Positions 5,995 through 10,646 of a stretch of DNA of 10,646 bases are shown here, one piece after another. The stretch comes from an uncultured Chlorobiales bacterium (lineage in GTDB: Bacteria; Bacteroidota; Chlorobiia; Chlorobiales; Thermochlorobacteraceae): the NCBI GenBank assembly GCA_937959145.1, contig CALGMC010000323.1:1-10646 (forward strand), given 5' to 3'. The notes under the pieces are model-generated. The model had not been told where the DNA came from, made no database searches, and worked only from the letters and a program-made list of their open reading frames with translations. Every line of letters starts with the position of its first letter. Within the stretch, counting starts at the first letter, position 1. Made by a program: the position numbers and the translations under genes.

Positions 5995-8900
5995 TTACTT
6001 CACCAACAGCATTTTCATCATTTTTGTGTAGTTGCCTTGTGGCGAAGTGGCTTGTAAGCGATAGAAATAAACGCCGCTTGAAAGGTTACTTGCATTAAAG
6101 TTTACTTCATAGCGTCCAGCGGATTGTTCCGCATTGACAAGCGCGGCGACGCGACGACCGACCATATCAAAGACTTCCAACTTCACCATGCTGTTCGCCG
6201 AAAGTTGATAGCGAATCATCGTGCTTGGATTGAAGGGGTTGGGATAATTTTGTTCCAAGAGATATTCGCGCGGGCGTTCGAGCGACGCAATCGGCTGTGC
6301 GCTGAGCGATGCCGTATCGACGCTGACGCTATCCAAAATCAAGATGGCTTGCGCTTGCTCGTTGTAGTGGAATCCGATGTGGATATTTTGGTTTTGGAAT
6401 TGGCTCAAACTGACTTGATAGCGTTGTCCTGCCGCTTCGGTTGTCGGTAGAATTGTCGCGATAGGCGCGCCGTAGTTGAGCGGTCCTGCGCCTGTGGTCG
6501 AGATGCGCACACGTAAAGTATCTTGTCGGAATTGTCCGCCCAGCGTTGCACGCTTTGCCCAGAAGGTGAGTTGCGAGTTGTTAAAGACTTGTGTTCGTGG
6601 CGCGACGAGCCATGCGTCGTTACGCAGTGCAGGATTGAGTTCCGCACGAACTAAGGCGACGGCGTTTCCAAAAATTCGATAAATCGTTGATGTCGAGCGC
6701 GTCCAACTTTGCTGACCTTGCGGCGCGAACGACAGCCAACCCGCAGGCGGGAATGTTGTTTCCTCAAATCCTGATGACCATGTCGCCAAAGGCGTTGCAA
6801 GCGGAATCACATTGACCGTTGTGCTCAATGTGTCGTTGGTTGCGACCGTATCGCCTGTTACAGCAATGCGTCCTGTCAGCACGCGCAAGCCCGGTTGCGG
6901 CGATTGCCAATTAAACTGAACGGTGTCTTCTTGATTCACGGAAAGTTGTCGGTTGATGGTGCGCGTCTCTTGCACATTTCCATCAATCAGCCACGAGGCA
7001 TTGTAAGAGAGAAAATCCACTGTGCCTGCATTTCTCACTCTCACCGTTACACGATTCGCGTCGGCTTCGCGCGGTTGGCTAAGCGTGGTGATGCTCATGA
7101 CGCGCCCATCGACGAAGGAAAGAATCACGTTAAAGTTTGTCGTTGTGGTATCGTTTGTGGCGACGGTGTCGGTCGCAAGCGTTGTCCATGCTCTGACGGT
7201 TTGCGTTCCTGCGGGTGGATTTGCCCATGCGAAGCGCACTGTGTCGGTTTGCAAGCGATTGAGTGGACGGTTAATGGTGCGCGTTTCTTGAAGCACGCCG
7301 TTGAGCGACCACGAGACATCATAACTTGGCACAGTCAGCGTTCCGAAGTTGCGCGTTGTAACTGTTAGCACATTCGGGAAGCCCGACGCAAGCGAAAACT
7401 GTGGCACAATTTGCGTTGTGCCCACATCTTGATAAGCCGGCAACACATTTCTCGTGATGGTTGCCGTGTCGTTGGTTTGAACGGTGTCGGTTGGAAGAAT
7501 CGTCCAAGCGCGCAGTTGGGTTGAGCCGCCAGCAGTTGGCGTCCAAACAATTTGCACCGTGTCCGTGGCGTTAGTCGTGAGCAACGGTCGGTTGACTTGA
7601 ATTGGCGTTTGCGGCACACCATTGACCGACCAGCCAACTTGATAACTCGGCACGGGCAGTGTTCCGAAACTGCGAGTATTCACCGTCAGCGTTGTGGGTA
7701 GTGTGGCGATAATCGTGCCGACTTGCCCGATGCTTGTTACACCAATGTCTTGAAAATCGAGCAACACATTGACCGATGCGCTTGCCGTATCGTTAATCGG
7801 AATGGTATCGCCTGCAATGCTCGTCCAAGCGCGCAGTTGGCGCAAGCCTGTTGTGGGATTTTGCCAAGCAAATTGCACCGTATCGGTTGCGATGCTGGCT
7901 AATGGGCGGGTGATGGTTCGCGTGGCTTGCTGAACGCCATCGAGCGACCAAGTTACATCGTAACTATTGGCAGTGTTCAATCCTTCGTTGCGCACGGTTA
8001 CGACGACGGTATTCGACACGTTGTTGATTGGCGGCGAGATGCGCGGCGCAACCGAAATCGCACTCATATCGACATCGGTGAGTGGACGCAAGATTCTGAA
8101 ATTCGCGTTTGAAATATCAAAGAAGATATTATCCGCCGCCTCAACCTTGATGCGTGCCGTGTTGGTAATCACGAAGGGAACCGTAACCGTGTCGGTGCCT
8201 GTGTTCGGTCGGTTTTGAGCGAGCACAATCGGGAACGTTACGCCGCCATCAGTTGAAAGCAAGATGTTGACGCTTTGGCAGTTCACGGGTGCCACGTTGG
8301 TATTTGCCACGTTCCAAGTAACCGGTCGGCGTTCCGATGCACGCCACTCGACCGTTGCTGTGTTTGGATTGGTTACCACGAACGGTCCTGCGGTGGCGAC
8401 GGTATTCACGTTGTAGAGATTCGTCGTGAAGTTCACGCCGCCTCTGCGGTCGCGCACCGTTAGGCGAAAGTTCAGCGAGCGCGAAACCGTTGGAAAAGTC
8501 TCGCCGACATTCGTCGTGTTGTTGAGCAAATTTTGCAGACGCGGAAAAGTGCGCGAGGGACTTAGTGTCGGAAGCAAGGAGCGGAACACAGGTCCTTGCG
8601 TAGCAGTGGCACTGGGCGCACCTGCGGGTCCTAAATCGTATTGTTCCCAACAATAGGTGAGCGTGTCGCCGTCGGCATCACTTCCCGAACCTGTAATCGT
8701 GAAGGGCGTTTGAATCGGAATTGAAAATCCGTTCGCGCCGAAGGAAACGGTTGGTTGTGTGTTGCCTGTGTTGGTTACTACGGGACAGCCGCCGCCAAGC
8801 CCTGCGATGTAGTTACGCATTTCAATAATGCTATGGACGTGGAAGTAGTCATCGCTATTGTTTTGCAAGTCGGGCGGACAAATGCCCGCATATCCCATAA

Positions 8901-10035
8901 TCGTTGACGCACTGCCCGGCTCATATGCGGCGGAGGCAACGCGGTTACAGTTTTGGTTTTGAGTATGGTTTGCGCCGAATTGATGTCCTATTTCATGCGC
9001 CACGTAGTCAATGTCGAATGGGTCGCCGACGGGTTGCGGTCTGCCTGTTGCGCCTCGTGCTTTGTTGCCTGCGCGGCAAACAACGCCTAATCCTGCAATG
9101 CCTCCATCGCCTGTGCTAACCACGTGTCCGATGTCGTAATTCGCACTGCCGATTCTTCCGTCAATAAATGTTTGGTTTTGGTTGAGCATCGTGCTACTCG
9201 GGTTTTCGCTTGTGAAGGGATAAGGCGAAGTGGCGTTGGTCAAAATGAGCGTATCGTTGTTTGGAATCAAAACCATTCTCACGGCAAGGTCTTTTTCATA
9301 TACGCCTGTAACACGATTGACCGTTACGACAATCGCCGCCGAGGCTTGTGCGACACCACCGTGAAAGTTTGTGTAGGTGCGCGTTGCTGTCATCGCCAAG
9401 CGATATGTGCGCAGTTGCGGACCGGTTTGCGGCATTGAGTTGCTTGCAATCATGTCTTCAATTTGCTTTTTGACAGCGGCGTCCATTTCTTCAACAGTGC
9501 GGCACTCCCAATAGTTATTCGCTTTGTTGCGTTGGGCTTCGACGAAATCGTCTTTGTAGTAACTGATGTAATGCACGAGGTCGCCTTTTTGATATGGGTC
9601 GATATAAACGGGGCTGTGGTATGCGGAAAGAATCATCGCATGGAAGCCGAGCGGCGTAATGTCCATGCGCAGTGTTGCTGTGCCGTCGTCCAGTCCATAG
9701 CCGCGATAGGTTTTGATGTCGGGATATTTCGCGGCAAGGTCGGGGTGCATGACGGGTGATTCTTCAACTTGGAATCGTGCGAATGTGCCGTTCGGCATAG
9801 GCAGTTCAATGATGAAATTGCCTTGACGCGCTTGTGCCGTAAATTCCATTGGCGCATCAGCCAGTTTGGATTTCATGGATTCAAAGTTGAGCGCGAGCGT
9901 GCGATACTTTGCGGGAATAATGTAGCGTTCGGAAGTCGTTTGCGGTTCAGCAGTGGTGCTCCAATAAGAGCGAGTTTGTGCGTTTGCGCTGAATGTAAAA
10001 AAGAGCGCGACTGCAAGCAATAAGCGTTTTTGCAT
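5995..10035 (-). CDS. Secreted reprolysin-like zinc metalloprotease with CARDB repeats and T9SS sorting domain
   Basis: Large exported protease, 1346 residues from the ATG at 10035-10033. That start places a classic signal peptide at the N-terminus (KR, hydrophobic core, cleavage expected after ANA at 17-19) and has AAAGGA just upstream; an in-frame ATG at 10080 would bury it 15 residues in. Order of parts: pro-region about 30-195; M12B/reprolysin-like catalytic domain about 205-420 with the zinc motif HEIGHQFGANH (His347, Glu348, His351, His357) and Met-turn Met380 in TIMGYAG; cadherin/PKD-like region with GSDADGDTLTYCW about 425-545; another beta domain about 550-649; four CARDB-like repeats of 106-107 residues (654-1079); a jelly-roll region resembling cleaved-adhesin/choice-of-anchor-J domains (about 1085-1242); and a T9SS type A signal from NYPNPFNPST (1263-1272) to the C-terminal KMMKMLLVK. 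Expected to cross the outer membrane and be released or anchored at the surface. Substrate unknown. Confidence 0.93.
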   Translation of the reverse strand: MQKRLLLAVALFFTFSANAQTRSYWSTTAEPQTTSERYIIPAKYRTLALNFESMKSKLADAPMEFTAQARQGNFIIELPMPNGTFARFQVEESPVMHPDLAAKYPDIKTYRGYGLDDGTATLRMDITPLGFHAMILSAYHSPVYIDPYQKGDLVHYISYYKDDFVEAQRNKANNYWECRTVEEMDAAVKKQIEDMIASNSMPQTGPQLRTYRLAMTATRTYTNFHGGVAQASAAIVVTVNRVTGVYEKDLAVRMVLIPNNDTLILTNATSPYPFTSENPSSTMLNQNQTFIDGRIGSANYDIGHVVSTGDGGIAGLGVVCRAGNKARGATGRPQPVGDPFDIDYVAHEIGHQFGANHTQNQNCNRVASAAYEPGSASTIMGYAGICPPDLQNNSDDYFHVHSIIEMRNYIAGLGGGCPVVTNTGNTQPTVSFGANGFSIPIQTPFTITGSGSDADGDTLTYCWEQYDLGPAGAPSATATQGPVFRSLLPTLSPSRTFPRLQNLLNNTTNVGETFPTVSRSLNFRLTVRDRRGGVNFTTNLYNVNTVATAGPFVVTNPNTATVEWRASERRPVTWNVANTNVAPVNCQSVNILLSTDGGVTFPIVLAQNRPNTGTDTVTVPFVITNTARIKVEAADNIFFDISNANFRILRPLTDVDMSAISVAPRISPPINNVSNTVVVTVRNEGLNTANSYDVTWSLDGVQQATRTITRPLASIATDTVQFAWQNPTTGLRQLRAWTSIAGDTIPINDTASASVNVLLDFQDIGVTSIGQVGTIIATLPTTLTVNTRSFGTLPVPSYQVGWSVNGVPQTPIQVNRPLLTTNATDTVQIVWTPTAGGSTQLRAWTILPTDTVQTNDTATITRNVLPAYQDVGTTQIVPQFSLASGFPNVLTVTTRNFGTLTVPSYDVSWSLNGVLQETRTINRPLNRLQTDTVRFAWANPPAGTQTVRAWTTLATDTVATNDTTTTNFNVILSFVDGRVMSITTLSQPREADANRVTVRVRNAGTVDFLSYNASWLIDGNVQETRTINRQLSVNQEDTVQFNWQSPQPGLRVLTGRIAVTGDTVATNDTLSTTVNVIPLATPLATWSSGFEETTFPPAGWLSFAPQGQQSWTRSTSTIYRIFGNAVALVRAELNPALRNDAWLVAPRTQVFNNSQLTFWAKRATLGGQFRQDTLRVRISTTGAGPLNYGAPIATILPTTEAAGQRYQVSLSQFQNQNIHIGFHYNEQAQAILILDSVSVDTASLSAQPIASLERPREYLLEQNYPNPFNPSTMIRYQLSANSMVKLEVFDMVGRRVAALVNAEQSAGRYEVNFNASNLSSGVYFYRLQATSPQGNYTKMMKMLLVK
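6799..8076 (-). repeat. Four tandem CARDB-like repeats within the metalloprotease gene
   Basis: Repeat copies lie at 8076-7759, 7758-7438, 7437-7117 and 7116-6799, each 318-321 bases. Shared protein features are a first strand with V(R/T)xRNxGT-like text, then SYxxxWxxxG, then TRTIxR or a variant, then (T/E)DTVxFxW, and an ending DTxxxNDTxxxxxNV. Copies 2 and 3 are the closest pair (both have an FGT-VPSY core). The repeats are visible in DNA but diverged, so this is an older duplication, not a recent one. They probably act as beta-sandwich spacers or binding modules. Confidence 0.85.
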
Positions 10036-10122
10036 TTTTCCTTTGTTGATTTGTTGATGAAAGCGTGTGAATGTAAGCAAAAAACTATATTCAATTCAAT
10101 CAATCTAAACAGATTTCAAACG
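10036..10122. other. Divergent spacer between metalloprotease and M24B peptidase genes
   Basis: 87 AT-rich bases must hold both promoters. I see short direct repeats (ATTCAATTCAATCAATC near 10089-10105 and TTGTTGAT/TTGTTGAT near 10043-10058). There is no convincing TAnnTTTG box in either direction; the minus-strand run TAGTTTTTTG is only a loose match. No Shine-Dalgarno sequence precedes the ATG at 10123. Confidence 0.5.
10039..10044 (-). promoter_or_regulatory. Ribosome binding site that sets the metalloprotease start
   Basis: On the minus strand AAAGGA lies three bases before the ATG at 10035-10033. It favours this start over the in-frame upstream ATG at 10080, agreeing with the position of the signal peptide. 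Confidence 0.6.
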
Positions 10123-10646
10123 ATGACAACCGACTTAGACCTCTCCATCAAACTGCATCACCTCCGACAAAAACTTGCCGCGCTCAATCTCGACGCCATG
10201 CTTCTGACCTTCCTGCCCGATGTGCGTTGGCTGACGAAGTTCAGCGGCTCAAACGGCACGGTGCTCTTGACGCGCAACAACGCTTGGCTCTTCACCGATT
10301 TTCGCTATCAAGAACAAGTCAAAACCGAAGTCGAGAACGCCGAACCTATCATCACTGCCGAGGGCTACCTTGCCGAAATGAAATCTGGCAAATTTGATTT
10401 TGGAACGCGCGTCGGATTTCAAGCCGATAAACTTGCGTTTGCGACCGTTGAAAAAATGAAGTCGGAACTTCCCACAGTTGCGTTTGAACCAGTTACACTG
10501 TTTTGCGAAGAGTTTGTGGCGGTCAAAGATTCGGACGAGTTGGAGAACATGCGTAAAGCCGTTGCGATTACGGATAAAGTCTTCGAGAAAATTTTAGAGA
10601 TGATTTCGCCCAATGTAACCGAGCGTGAAATTGCCGCCGAAATTTC
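10123..10646 (+). CDS. Xaa-Pro aminopeptidase/dipeptidase (M24B), N-terminal part
   Basis: Cytoplasmic metallopeptidase that removes residues preceding proline from peptides; cut by the right edge after 174 codons, frame still open. It starts MTTDLDLSIKLHHLRQKLAA, with no signal peptide. Residues up to about 128 form a creatinase-type N-terminal domain. Family marks seen: AMLLTFLPDVRWLTKFSGSN (26-45), the TDFRYQEQ motif (59-66) and VKDSDELENMRKAVAITD (138-155), which leads into the pita-bread catalytic fold. The dinuclear-metal ligands (Asp, Asp, His, Glu, Glu) would lie beyond the window, so activity cannot be judged. Bacterial homologues run about 350-450 residues. It is divergent from the metalloprotease gene. 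Whether it is an aminopeptidase or a dipeptidase is open. Confidence 0.92.
   Translation, partial: MTTDLDLSIKLHHLRQKLAALNLDAMLLTFLPDVRWLTKFSGSNGTVLLTRNNAWLFTDFRYQEQVKTEVENAEPIITAEGYLAEMKSGKFDFGTRVGFQADKLAFATVEKMKSELPTVAFEPVTLFCEEFVAVKDSDELENMRKAVAITDKVFEKILEMISPNVTEREIAAEI

Noticed and set aside
6799..8076. Periodic repeats as a possible CRISPR or satellite array
   Set aside because: The period of 318-321 bases stays in frame, and the units encode CARDB-like domains with diverged DNA, so this is protein-domain duplication.
10036..10080. In-frame ATG at 10080 as the metalloprotease start
   Set aside because: It would place 15 polar residues before the signal peptide; the ATG at 10035 has AAAGGA upstream and a standard signal peptide.
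10419..10613. A 64-codon minus-strand open frame near the right edge
   Set aside because: It is antisense to the M24B peptidase coding sequence, which translates into recognisable family motifs.

Overview
The window looks like ordinary chromosomal DNA from a member of the Bacteroidota/Chlorobiota/Ignavibacteriota (FCB) assemblage. Three things point there. The large secreted protein ends in a type IX secretion (T9SS) type A sorting domain with the NYPNPFNPST signature. The succinate dehydrogenase is the Bacteroidota-like class B type, ordered sdhC-sdhA-sdhB. A Bacteroidota-style TTG/TAnnTTTG promoter can be proposed in front of it. I cannot place it more finely from sequence alone.

Layout from left to right: (1) 2-1105 (+), the C-terminal 367 residues of an APC-superfamily amino acid permease, cut by the left edge. 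(2) 1141-2130 (-), a Thr-nucleophile isoaspartyl peptidase/L-asparaginase with a probable signal peptide, convergent with the permease. (3) 2131-2333, a divergent leader with a candidate promoter and inverted repeats. (4) 2334-5914 (+), the succinate dehydrogenase/fumarate reductase operon: sdhC (di-haem cytochrome b), sdhA (flavoprotein), sdhB (iron-sulfur protein). (5) 5950-5971, a strong hairpin, probably a bidirectional terminator between convergent genes. (6) 5995-10035 (-), a 1346-residue secreted zinc metalloprotease with four CARDB-like repeats, a jelly-roll adhesin-like domain and a T9SS signal. (7) 10036-10122, a short divergent spacer. (8) 10123-10646 (+), the N-terminal 174 residues of an Xaa-Pro aminopeptidase/dipeptidase (M24B) cut by the right edge; it is open to the window end. 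No gap between genes exceeds about 203 bases. I see no tRNA, rRNA, CRISPR array, insertion sequence or prophage gene.

Functionally, the sdh operon links the TCA cycle to the quinone pool. The flanking genes (amino acid permease, isoaspartyl peptidase, exported metalloprotease, Xaa-Pro peptidase) share a theme of protein and peptide breakdown and amino acid uptake. They lie in separate transcription units, so joint regulation is only a suggestion.

I did not find a convincing undescribed system. The points most worth a second look are a perfect 16-bp tandem duplication of the sdhA Shine-Dalgarno region, an SdhA N-terminal extension of about 45 residues with no alternative in-frame start, the inverted repeats in the sdhC leader, and the architecture of the repeat-containing metalloprotease.
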